In this document: positions 25,660 to 36,431 of the stretch, in pieces
Layout of the letters: every line of letters starts with the position of its first letter
How positions within the stretch are numbered: position 1 is the stretch's first letter
Made by a program: the position numbers and the translations under genes
The notes under the pieces: model-generated
What the model was told of the DNA's origin: nothing
The model's input: only the letters and a program-made list of their open reading frames with translations
Database searches by the model: none
NCBI GenBank assembly: GCA_038503075.1
Contig: JBCAML010000005.1
Location: 620,001 to 684,000 of the forward strand
DNA: 64,000 nucleotides
Direction of reading: 5' to 3'
Source: Gyromitra esculenta
Lineage: Eukaryota; Ascomycota; Pezizomycetes; Pezizales; Discinaceae

Positions 25660-26678
25660 AGGCGCTGGCGCCACGTTTGAAATACCAAGTAGATACTGGA
25701 ACTATAGGTTGTGTACCGTGATGGGTTCATATGTCAGCCTTCCTTAGTTTATACACGATGAAGTGTAAAAGGAAGTCGGAAAAATAACAAAGTAGATATG
25801 ATATATATATATAGGGATCCAATACCGTTTGGGGCTTGTCTAGTTACAGTATATACTTAAGCTTCTCATACCAGGATCACTTCTCTGACAGATAAGCAGT
25901 TTCCTCCTCCGCAAGTTTAGTGAATCCTTCCAACTTTGTAACTTGAAGGTTGATTCACGGAATGTTCTATATTTCATGCTGTGCTGAGCTTTGATACTTT
26001 ACACCCAAGCCTGACAGGTTTGTCTTACATTACGGTTTAGTTCACGACGTGGGTATCGTCGCAGGTCACCCCCATATGGCTCTGTTGTGATACGTATGCA
26101 TGGGGGTGATCAAACGGGTCACAAGTTTCGACAGGCTTGACGGGTGAAACAAGGGGTGACCCGAAGTAGGAGTTTATAGCAGGTAAGATTATCGATAGAT
26201 TGTTTATCGATACCTGTCCGCGGTATCAGTTAATTAACGATAAGAAAGGAAGGTTTCGTAGTAAGTAGAATCCATCCCAATCTATCTAAAGGCGGCGACG
26301 AGATGAATTGAGAAGCGACCCAAGAGCCATTGTACCACGATCCACGGTATTGTTTCGTCTCGTCTATCCACGCTGTGATGAAAACCGTTTTCTCTCTCTT
26401 TGAATTGGAGCTGCATATGAACAAAAATAGTCCAGTGGATGGATTATCGAATTGACATGCGAGACAGTTGTCTATACGCAGCGTCTGGAACCCCGCGGTC
26501 GAGACTTTCATCCCTCCTCGCCCTCCCCTCTACTAACACCGGTAATCGCATCGCAACCACGACCAGAACAACTGTCAACAGGTGCTCTATGCTCGGACCT
26601 CCAGTCCTTTCCGCTATCATCATCATCATCGCTAAAGACCATCCGCCACACCCCCCCACCACCATCTCTCCCCCCTCT
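25660..26678. other. Intergenic spacer before FMC1
   Basis: 3' flanks of two convergent genes. A (TA)n tract lies near 25800-25814. A short ATCGATA-containing inverted stretch lies near 26190-26210. Overlapping ORFs on both strands at 26230-26894 are shadows or low-complexity. Confidence 0.4.
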
Positions 26679-27005
26679 TTAGTCACTCACCCCACCCTCC
26701 CGTTCTGCCGGCATATTCAGCCCAACCCTCCTCGCACTCAATCGTACCCTATCCTCGGTCTCCATACGCAGACTCGGATTATATCGTTCCAGGAGCGTAG
26801 TATACATGCGTTGGGCCCTCAAGTAGGCCAGCAACTGGTTCGCCTGCTCATTCTCGAGCTCTGGGATCAGCGAGGTCGCGGACGAAGAGAATGATTCGCG
26901 GAGCCGGGCGTGGAGTGGCGCGGGCGATTTTCTGCAGAGAGGTGGAAGCTCCCGTAGAAGAGAGCGATAGAGGGAGCGAACATGCGTCGGCTTTAGGTGT
27001 GCCAT
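26679..27005 (-). CDS. FMC1: ATP synthase assembly factor Fmc1 (LYR protein)
   Basis: Intronless, 108 aa, from the ATG at 27005. RSLYRSLLRELPPL at residues about 10-23 holds the LYR-type motif, and YLRAQRMYTTLLERYNPSLR and VRLSARRVGLNMP follow, as in fungal Fmc1. Fmc1 works in the mitochondrial matrix with the chaperone Atp12 to assemble the F1 part of ATP synthase. Length is normal for the family. The N-terminus is short and basic, as in other LYR proteins imported into mitochondria. Confidence 0.88.
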   Translation of the reverse strand: MAHLKPTHVRSLYRSLLRELPPLCRKSPAPLHARLRESFSSSATSLIPELENEQANQLLAYLRAQRMYTTLLERYNPSLRMETEDRVRLSARRVGLNMPAEREGGVSD

Positions 27006-29373
27006 GGTTGTCTTGGTCGGATTTGAACGAGATCGAGGCTGTTTTCAAGATTTCTTTATGGCCTGAACCTGCCAAGCCGGGTGGAATAACCAATCTCCTT
27101 GGTTACTATCACCTAACCCTTCGTCACGAGTTATCACCCACCTCTCCGAAAACAGCAGGCTGCTGATGCCCACCTAACAGCCGCCTGAAATAAAATCAAA
27201 GGAGCTAGGGAGCGATATGATATGATTGATGGAATGCGATGGAATTGGGAACCTGGATCGATCGAAGTAAGGGGATCACTGATGAAAAGCTCAACGCTTA
27301 TTGCTATTTTTATGCTCGATACTACTATCTGTCTGCAAGTTACCGTAGTCATGCTATTCCCCAGTATTACTACTGGTAACGACAGATACACTTTATTTAG
27401 GTCTCATCTAGGTGCAAGTAACCGACCATTCTTGACTAAAACCGCACTGTAACTGATTTTCATTGTAGAATACCAGGTTGAGATGAGAACAAGCTCACCG
27501 GGGAGATATCGATGCGCTGACAGACCAAGAACAACGATGCTGGGCAACGGTAAACGCAGCAAGAGGGTTAAGTCTGGAATATTGTTTGTCCTGTTTTTCG
27601 AGTCTGACTACCTATTGTAGCATCACACTGCACAAGTGATGAGGATTACTGGGTTGGTCGATCCGCGCCTTCACTCCGGGTTGTAGCTCTCCTTCTCCAC
27701 TTTGTTCCTGGTCTGATAATTTGCTAGCTAATCTATCGATTATGCGCGAAGCCCAAAACAAGATTCTCGGCTGCGATAGTTGACGTTGGGTTGTGCAAAC
27801 AGACCGCGTCACTAAAATCCATACCAAGGCCAACGACCAACTTCAAGGCATGAAGATCTCAGCCTCAAGCCCCACTACAACCTATTGCCAACTCAACCGC
27901 TCACAAAAAGACCATCACAGGGTAGAAAAACGCAATATCTACACTACCAATTAATTGCAAGTATTTACTTGCTTCTTAGTGGCTGGCCGGTTTGCTCTTT
28001 ATCTCATTGCCTGACCTTGCCCGACCCAACTCACAACTTTAGCCCGTCATTGCCGCCCCAACCAACCATATCGCCCCGGCGAATACATTGTATGCACGAT
28101 CTGCGGACTTTATCCAGTATTAACCTGACCTATAAACAAAACTGAACCAGCAAACCAGGAAATAAAGAAATTCCAAGCTCTCCGATTGTAACCTCGCCGA
28201 ATACCCCAATATGCAGGTCCTAAAGCGCGCAAATCCTGAGTATATCAAAAAACTTAAAAACCATTAAATTTTTTTTAAAAGCCACTAGCCAAATAGCCTG
28301 CGAGATACAGCAGCAGAAATTATTTTCCTCATCCGGTAAATATTTCTTGCTTATTTAACTGGCATAAATACAGGAAATTATTACTCAAAGAGCTTTATCG
28401 GGTTCTGCGTTGCAACATTTCTGCTTGCCTTATATATATAATATTTTCGCTGTTGGCGATCGAGCACTTTTTCTACCGATCTACTTATACTTTACTCAAC
28501 TTTGAATGTGGGTAGTTTATATCTTGTTTTTGGTACCTTATTTCTCACTGATAGTAACTTAGATGAAGGCTGAACGTGGCTAGCAGCCGGCTCACCCGCC
28601 GGGCAGCGATCTCGCAGTGATCTAAATACACCTTTCGGAGGAGAAAAATGCCCGCGAAAAATACGATATTAAAGCGTGAAGCCAAGCTACTCAAACAGCT
28701 CCATGCAAGCTTGGACCTGTATGAAGGTGGAGGGGGTAAAGTCAACAACTCATAAAGACAATCGAAGCTAAGATATTCCTCGAGTGATCTTTTAGAATGT
28801 GCTACCATCTAGGGATACTTATGGTGCTTTCAACATAAATATTTCTTGGCAGATGGTTTGTAATATTCTGGTGGCCCCTACGATGGAAGCTTAGAGGATA
28901 TCTCGTCTAATCATCCCACATCACTCGGATGCAATTCATCTCAATTCACAGAATATCACTCGCGATATTATATAAATTTCCGGGCAGTACCCGTAATTGA
29001 TGACTTTCATCCGACCCTGTCTTTAGTCGCTGAAACGCGGAACGGTGGAAGTAGTTCTGAGGAAATACGCAGTATTTATGAGAAGCAGGAATTCGGTGGA
29101 GCAAAGACTTGGTGGCACGGAGTGGCACAGAGTTAGGCTAGGCGTAGCGCAGATTTGCCTTACCCTGGGAGGAACGACGAAGTCCCTTCAACCCTACTAA
29201 CCATTTGATAGACAGAGACAGTACTCGCGTCACCGAAAAGTATTCGTGTCGTGCGACATATGACATGCAACTAATTCTTAATAAATGCCAGTTGTTCTGC
29301 ACCTGACGCGAAGACTTTTCGGCGGCGCGAGTACAGTACAGACGACAAACGGAGTTCACTCAACCTTTATTCG
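27006..29373. other. AT-rich gene-free spacer
   Basis: No supported gene over 2.4 kb. 27.9-28.5 kb is especially AT-rich (long A and T runs near 28250-28280, TATA repeats near 28430). AATATCACTCGCGATATT at 28952-28969 has perfect 6-bp inverted arms (AATATC/GATATT) and contains the recurring 10-mer ATATCACTCG. ORFs are short and lack domains. Confidence 0.5.
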
Positions 29374-30239
29374 GTATCCGGGCATCGTTCTCATTTTCGC
29401 AACGTCCGCTTCTTTGACGAAGCCAATCCGGGTGCTGCCCTGGGAGATCTAATATAGGATGGATCCCTTATCGAGAAGGACTTTCTCGTGGTGTTTGACA
29501 TCATCCTTGTCACCACTGCTGCGATTCGCGTCTCTGCGAAGGATACCGAGAAGGTTGTCTTGATGGTTGATACTTATTTCGATGCGGGAGACTATCTGGT
29601 CAGCTGTGAAGATGAAATCCAAGTCAGTGATGAACTGTGGATCCATCGCATAATATCGCACAGTGCGTCTGGCCGGGAAGACGCATTTTGCAATGGTATT
29701 CGTGCTCGCGATGGTAGATGCATCACTTCAGGTGTTGTGAATAGGATGACCCCATGCGATTAGACCCTCTTCCAGGCTGTACACGTCTTTCCGTTCGAGG
29801 AGGGGAGTCTGTGGATTCAGTTCAATTACGGTCGTTGGGTTACGGACATAGATGATAGCAATGGAGTTTTGGAGATCAACCGTTGCAGAATGGGTTTCTC
29901 CTTAGCGCGAATGTTCATCTTCTGTTTGGTCAATACTTGATTTCGGTGAATCCAGTTGTATGTTTCCTCTTGCATTGGACTTTTCCACATACTGACTATT
30001 ATTTGAAGGACAATTATAAGGTCACGGTATTCAATGTTGATATTTGGGGTATTGACGGCAGAATTCTTGATCCCGTCTGTCGCGAACCTACAAATACACA
30101 CCATGTATCGGACGAACTCCTGGGGTGGCATTTTCGCCAATCGGTGCTTGCCAACATGAGAGGTGCCGGGGAGCTCATCTTCGAACACGATTTCCCGCCA
30201 GGGATAGACATGATGACGGAGGTTCGAGAAAGACCGTAA
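29374..30239 (+). pseudogene. Decayed HNH-nuclease-domain-like gene
   Basis: One plus-strand reading frame runs from about 29374 through FRNVRFFDEANPGAALGDL, EDAFCNGIRARDGRCITSG and LFQAVHVFPFEEGSLWIQ. It matches the fungal HNH-endonuclease-domain family, whose hallmarks include a VRARDGRCxxxG-type start and an AAHxFP-type motif. Two in-frame TAG stops break it (29455 and 29761). A frameshift follows near 29880, after LEIN. The new frame continues as LQNGFLLSANVHLLFGQYLI. A 51-bp intron (29958-30008, GTATGT...TACTGAC...GAAG) then joins it to YKVTVFNVDIWGIDG and WHFRQSVLANMRGAGE. It ends early at the TAA at 30237. The metal-site His is still visible, but the gene cannot make a full protein. 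These genes are often multicopy in Pezizomycotina, and their function is unknown. Confidence 0.7.
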
Positions 30240-31408
30240 CCTCAGTACCGTAGCGAAGCGAAGGCGACTGACTAATAAGTGAGTGGAACGAACGCCACAC
30301 GGAGCCAGAGGTGGGGGGGTGAACGACAAGCGTTTCTAGCAACTAAAGCCCCTTGTAAAGGAAAAGGTAAGATTTTATAAACGGCATTACTAAAACCTTG
30401 TTGGAATAATAGAAAGTGATGATAATACGTCCTAATGTGCCCCCATTTATACCGTTTTTCTGTCTTTCTAATACTACTAGTGTCGCCAATGTTGTGGGTT
30501 TGGGTCGAGGATTACATGACATCGGGGCAATCGGAGCTGAGCAGGACTTGAAAGTAACGATATTATACCCAACAAACTTGAAAGGCAAGGTTCAAGTCCT
30601 TTAAATTACTGTAGATATATGTATTTTTTGCCAGTCTAGACATACATACACAATTACTATATATCCGCGTTGCTCAGGGACCTGGTCTCCTCACTCACAT
30701 GGGTAACTAGTGCGGATGGCACACGGCGTAGGTTTGGGCGCCTTGCAAGGACACCTATCCCACAGAAAACTAGTATTGGAGCGGTGCTAGTGGTCGGAAG
30801 TGTAGTACAGGTACAGAAAGATAACTAAACCGACCTAGTAGCTGTGATGTTTTTATCCCTCAGTCATTCCCGTTTTTCACTCACTTTTAGTGGGGTTACT
30901 AACAGCAGAAACTAGCCAGGGGGGTGTCGCGGCGGCCTTTTCTCTGAGGATTCTGCCAGTAGAACAGTTGTCACAGCGTGATCCCACCCTTTCGCCACTC
31001 TTATAGGAATAACTCCTGTACCTGAAAACGAACGAAGGGATCATTTGGTACTTCTAGCAATCGGGATGATTTTTAGCACCATCTACTCTTAATAAAATTA
31101 ATCACTGAGAGTCTATCTCGAGGATGGAGGTAGTCCATCCCAATCCCTAGTGATTTATAATATCTACTTGTATCCCCATGGTTGGCCCCTCATTTCGGGT
31201 TTTGTTTGCACGGTTCATAACCCCAACCCTTAATTACTCCAGGCCCAACCGAATCGTCCCAACGATAATCCTATATCAATTACGATCCGCGGACTTCGCC
31301 CCATAGCCAACCCACTTATATACATATAAACTTCCAACAAAACCAAGAGGCCAAAACAAGTGTGGTCTTTTGCAGAGCCGCACATAGCCCGATGTGTATG
31401 CGCATCCT
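30240..31408. other. Spacer between pseudogene and carboxypeptidase
   Basis: No gene was found. A lone B-box-like GGTTCAAGTCC lies near 30589 without an A-box at the right distance. The 3' flank of the carboxypeptidase occupies the right part. Confidence 0.45.
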
Positions 31409-34004
31409 CTAAAGCATGCAAATAGCCAACCCAAAAGCCAATACCAGTACCAACCGTGACACCCCACGGGCCACAGCGGAATTTGGATTTTTGTCATCAC
31501 TGTTACTAGCACTACCACCTGTGTTAGTATCCTGTGTGCCGTTTTGATCACTCCCAGAACTAGAGTCAGCTGGGAGCGGTGGTGGCTCCATGTATTGATC
31601 AGAACTATTGTACAGCACCCCGTTGATGATGACGCCTAAACCACCACCAATCATCTTAATTTGATCTACTGTGCATGTTTCTGTATCTCGCACATAGCAA
31701 GCTGGTTTTGCGGGAAGAGGAGCTCTCAGGCCAACGGTGGAGTTCGCGGGTCCGGTCGAAGAAATGATGTTTGAGCCAGAGGTATTGATGTTATTTCCTG
31801 TGGCCAGGGAAACACCACGGATTATACGATCAAATAATACATATGCGGTCTCGGGTTGGTAGGCGGGGACTAGATGTCCAGCTTGGTAAATACGAGTAAA
31901 TGAAAAGTTGCCGTGCTGCCGAACTTGGCCCCCGATATAGGAATTGTTTACGCGAACGTCCTCGTATCCAGCAGCTTTAAATGCAGAACTATCTGGATAC
32001 TCGACTGCTAAACTGACCGCTTCTCCGCCCATATAGTTACAGATGTAATCTCTATCACCTATTGGTTGGGTAAGTTGGTCAGTTAAGTGTTAAAGTGGCT
32101 TAGAGGAACAAGAAGTGACAAACCGTATAAAAGTGCAACTCTCACTCCTTTGCTAAGTAGATATGCAAGGTTTTCGGTTTCCCCGCCACGCATAAAATCA
32201 CCAGCTATTATAACGTTCAGTTCCCGATCGATACCGAAAAAGTTGTTGCAGCGATATTTACTCACTGCCATCAAATGCACGATATACATCGCTACTACTT
32301 TGTGTATAGTTGACTGGCACCCCAATCGCCTCCTGCACTGTTGCGTTGTTCAAATATTCCAAGAAATGGTATGGCGGGAACGGATCTTCGCTATTTGCCG
32401 AAACGTCATAATAACTCCTATTAGCCGGCCATTTCATCATTAGTATCTCCTCAGCACTAAAAAAACAGCCTGGTGCCCAAACCTACCTCCCAGTTTCCTG
32501 CCATATGTTCATAATCTGATTACAGAACCCATCTGCAGTCTGGCACGCCTTATTCACCTTTGGCGTGTCACCGAAACTCTGTGGATCACTAATATTTTCA
32601 ACGCTTCTACATTCTTCCATCAGGTCCTTGCAGCCACCCTGTTTGTAGAATGCTTCTAACGCCGCGGTTCTTAGGTCGTCGTCGATTACCTTTATGCCGT
32701 ATGGATTACTGTTTCCATATATGGGATAGTATGGGGTCTGGATCTCCATGTCGACACAGCCATTGACGATTCCCAGAGATTCAAGGTGGAGTTCTACCGT
32801 TTTGTCTTTAGGGAGTTCTCCCTTGGCACGGAGTTCATTCTGTTCTTCGAAGAACGCAAAAAACTTTGGTCTGGAAGTTTGTCAGTCAACTCCAGGGTTA
32901 TAATCGAGAATGGCTACAAATGGGGGCTATACCCATATTTCCCTCCATAACTTTCTGCAAAAAGATTAATCCCCGTCGAATTCGGATTATACTGGGGGAA
33001 ATCCGTCAACCAAGCTTGCAAGAAATGCCATACAGCCCTCGCAGAAATTTCAGTTGTGTTCGTCGTAAAAGTCGTATTGCCTGAAGAGAATGTTCCATTA
33101 AGGACCGCAACGGACTTATAATAATCCTTGAATTGATCTAGAAATTCGTCACCAGTGAGGCCGTAGTCCTGATAGGTGATGGGTTTCTCGGGGGCGACCG
33201 TGCCGGGCAGGAAGGCGCCGTTCGGGTCGAGAAGTGGTAGGGTGCCATTAGTAGGTGTATCATAGGAAAATCCGACTTGATTGGGCTGGAAAAGTGTTAG
33301 ATCTGGGGAAGGGAGAAAATGGTTGTTGGCTTGCCTGGTCAATGAATAACATATTACTCGAGCGATCCCAGCCGAACTCTCTAGGGATGCTGGTGATAGA
33401 TTCACGATTCGCTTCAACAGCCTCACAAGGTCCAACTTCACAAAACATCCCGATCATGGAGGAACTTCCTGTTGACAGCGCAAAAAATCAGCATCTTGAC
33501 CGATCATTCGAGCCACATGCTTGGGCTGCAATTAGAAACTCAAAACAAATAGTCGGCATTACGTTACATTCCGAGTTTCCAATTGCAGCCCAGGTACGCA
33601 AGTCCACCATCGACTTCTAGGCACATGTGAGAAAAAACAACAAATTGAAATATACCAGGCCCTCCATTAAGCCATATAGTCAACGGAGCATTCTCAGGAT
33701 TCTCTCGCGCCTCCACAAACCAGAAGAAAGTGTTTATAGGATAATTCTGCTGTATAGGGGCCAATGTCATTGGTGGAAGGTGGATATAGCCTGTGTATTG
33801 TTTTTGTTTTGAATTTTTGGTGTGGCATGTTGCTGAATTCGGACTCTTGTATCGTACAAAGATATTAGGATTGTAGCTAGTCCGAATCTCCTTTTGGCCT
33901 TTTACCGGAGGGGGATATTGTGCTGTGGCAGGTGTGTAAATGGAACCGAGTTGGAGGAGGAAGAACACAGAGAATACTCCATTGATGAGCATTTCTCCGA
34001 ACAT
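31409..34004 (-). CDS. Secreted S10 serine carboxypeptidase, GPI-anchor type
   Basis: Seven exons (33656..34004, 33335..33468, 32933..33285, 32487..32870, 32266..32417, 32124..32204, 31409..32058) join in frame to 700 aa. The ATG at 34004 starts a signal peptide (about 1-28, MFGEMLINGVFSVFFLLQLG...ATA). The S10 triad is visible: Ser in LFAESYGGKYG (about 273), Asp in LLYGDRDYICN (about 486) and His in YQAGHLVPAY (about 540). The oxyanion motif WLNGGPGSSS is formed across intron 1. Many NxT/S sites are present. A Ser/Asn/Gly-rich linker and a hydrophobic end (SRLVLVLAFGLAICML) suggest a GPI signal, as in fungal carboxypeptidase S1 homologue A. It would trim C-terminal residues of peptides at the cell surface. 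Intron 2 has a GC donor. Intron 1 is the longest (187 bp) and holds an inverted repeat. Confidence 0.93.
33521..33594. repeat. Inverted repeat inside carboxypeptidase intron 1
   Basis: GGGCTGCAATTAGAAACTC at 33523-33541 pairs with GAGTTTCCAATTGCAGCCC at 33573-33591, with one mismatch and a loop of about 31 nt. The RNA could fold into a strong hairpin between donor and acceptor, shortening the effective intron. It may be a small foldback insertion, because the other six introns are only 49-69 bp. Confidence 0.75.
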
Positions 34005-35305
34005 GAAAACTTGAAGCTTTGTCGATGGGCCAGGATGTTGCAACAAATGTTTTGTGATGGGATGTTTCCTGGTTAAGTGAGACTGGTGGGGTGTGACTTC
34101 AGCCTTGTCTATTAGACCTTTCAGCTATCCTGGATGGTGAAATGATGCGTAAGGAGCGCAAAGAGCAGAGCAGAGTTGATGATGAGTAGGCGGTATAATA
34201 CCTGACGGAGGACTTGAGATGGCGAAAATTCAGGGACGTTGTACACAAGGTCTATGTAGATCAGCTTCAGCCTAGCTCGTGTAACAATACCCCTTACACG
34301 ATCGTACAAGTACTTACAACAAATCAAACGGCCACTCACCACTAGACTATTGTGGTGCAATCTCCGGCTGTAGTCAATGGCAGTGCAGTGCAGTTGATTT
34401 GGGAATTGAGGGGTTTCCACATCTTTATGATGCCCTCGAATCTCTAGCTAGGTGGTGCTCGGATGTGTTTAACCACAAATGCTAAATGACGTGGTAGAGA
34501 AATGAGTTGTAGCAGGCAGCCGACTCACCACCTGTACATTGTTCGAGGTGTGTACTTTATTCCTCCTGTGATTTATCTCCCGATACCTACCAGTTAGAAA
34601 TCAGGGTTTGATTGGTGTCACAAAGTATTATTTATGAATAGTAGTGTGTTGTCTACTAGCACGGCGTATTCGAATTCCTGAATTTAAACTCCACCGCAGT
34701 GTTTCTCAAGGCGCCAGCGCTGCACAACTAGGGCTTGGCAGGTACGTGGGCTTGAGGTTCTTCACCAGCAATCGTTTCATACGGTAGCCCCTATCCGCCT
34801 CTGGAACCTCAATTCTCAATTATATGCATATATAAACGTATGTATACAACCTCAATATCAAATGTAGTCACTATATCCTATCAATTACCGGGAGCGTGGG
34901 GTCGGCAGCTTATTCGGAGTCACGAGAGAATGATTACACCTGTTGCAGTGCTATGCTAATCGGCACATTTTCTGATTGTACCATTTTCCGCGATCGTGCC
35001 TCGGCTTCGGCATATTACGACATTGATAGCATGAGGTTGCTAAGCGATCGATCCAGCCAAATACCGGTAGCCTGGCGCCGCAAGTGGCAGGGGTCCGCTT
35101 TTGCATCAAAACCTTAAGCAATGATCATCCCGTGGCCATTGCGCGATCCCCAACGTCATCACCCTTTCTGTAAATCGGTTCACAGACCACTTGCTTCATC
35201 TGGCGTATATTCATAGATACGTGCAATTAATTCCTCGAATATATAGATATATACTCCACCATTCCCCTTCCCCCATTTCTAGCCTATCCTACCTACCCAC
35301 CCACT
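34005..35305. promoter_or_regulatory. Divergent intergenic region
   Basis: 1.3 kb between two outward-facing genes, carboxypeptidase (minus) and DUF1295 protein (plus). It is AT-rich with a TATA-like stretch near 34825-34850 and a pyrimidine-rich leader before 35306. A 73-codon ORF at 34896-35117 has no recognisable feature. Confidence 0.4.
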
Positions 35306-36431
35306 ATGCCTCTATTTTCTAGCCTCAATCCTGCCCTCCGTACTCTTCTTCCGACTGTTGGCTTCATATATGCCCTTCAAGCTGCAGCAGCAATACCATC
35401 GATATATTTCCAGTCTGATCGCTTCTATGACCTTTCTGGTTCGCTGACGTATATATCATGTACGTTTTTATCGCTGTATCTTCCGGTGTTTCGAGCGAGG
35501 TCCCTTGCTGCTTCTCGAGGACTCCCGATTCCAGTGTGGCCAAAGGTGACGAATTTTCATCCGAGACAATTGATTTTGAGTGGCCTGACTGCTATTTGGG
35601 CAGCAAGATGTACGTGCAATTCCGTCTGCCCCAAAAGTACCCAACATGATTTGCACAGTGTCAACTAATGTAGAGGAATACAGTGGGTAGCTTCTTGTTT
35701 CAGCGTATTATCCAGACTGGTGGAGATTCAAGGTTTGAAAAAATTAGAACTGATGTGAATATCCCATCGAACTCACTACGATACCACCATAAGGTATATC
35801 ACTCGATGAAGCAAATTACTGACTTCAACAAGCCCGCCCGTTTCGCGATCGCTTTCTTCGCACAAGCGACCTGGATAACTCTCGTCTCCCTTCCCATCAT
35901 TGCCACTAACTCGATCCCCACCACTTCTCTCCCTAAGCTCTCCACTGGAGATTACATAGGTCTGTCGCTCTGGTTCTCCGGCTTCCTCCTCGAAGTTGTT
36001 GCAGACCGACAGAAGGCTGCATGGTCAGCAGCGAAAGCCCAAAAGAAACATAACGAAAATTTCATCTCCTCGGGTTTGTGGAACAGGAGTAGACATCCGA
36101 ATTATGCTGGGGAGACTATTTTGTGGACCGGAAGTGCTGTTTTGGCTGGACTGGGTGGACAATTAGCGGGTAGGATTGGAGGGACGTATTACGGCAGCCC
36201 GATGATTGGTGGAATCATGTCGGCAGTTAGCCCGCTGTTTACGTATTTTCTGCTAACGAGGGTATATTTTGTGCTGCTTCAGAATACTTGGCGGAGGATG
36301 TTGCTGACGCTTTTCTATAGGTTTCAGGAGTCCCCCTGTCGGAGAAGAAATATGATAAGAAGTACCGTGGACGGAAAGACTACGAACAGTGGAAAAATAA
36401 TACCCCTGTTTTCTGGCCGAAGTTGTTTTAG
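35306..36431 (+). CDS. DUF1295 (steroid 5-alpha-reductase-like) membrane protein
   Basis: Exons 35306..35609, 35684..36261 and 36321..36431 join in frame to 330 aa. Several hydrophobic segments are visible, such as LLPTVGFIYALQAAAAI, RFAIAFFAQATWITLVSLPI and YIGLSLWFSGFLLEVVAD. SGLWNRSRHPNYAGETILW is the signature of the DUF1295/ICMT-like fold (NRSRHPNYxGE). The end, KKYRGRKDYEQWKNNTPVFW, is also typical. The family is related to steroid 5-alpha reductases and probably acts on lipids in the ER membrane, but the substrate is unknown. A 57-nt in-frame segment at 35755-35811 (GTGAAT...ATGAAG) may be a further intron, giving 311 aa. It separates family-like blocks and carries the repeated 10-mer ATATCACTCG. 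Confidence 0.88.

Noticed and set aside
30589..30599. B-box-like GGTTCAAGTCC, possible tRNA
   Set aside because: No A-box at the expected distance upstream and no acceptor stem; a single 11-bp match is not enough.
32087..32443. 118-codon plus-strand ORF
   Set aside because: Antisense shadow of carboxypeptidase exons and introns, whose minus-strand frame is well supported by conserved motifs.
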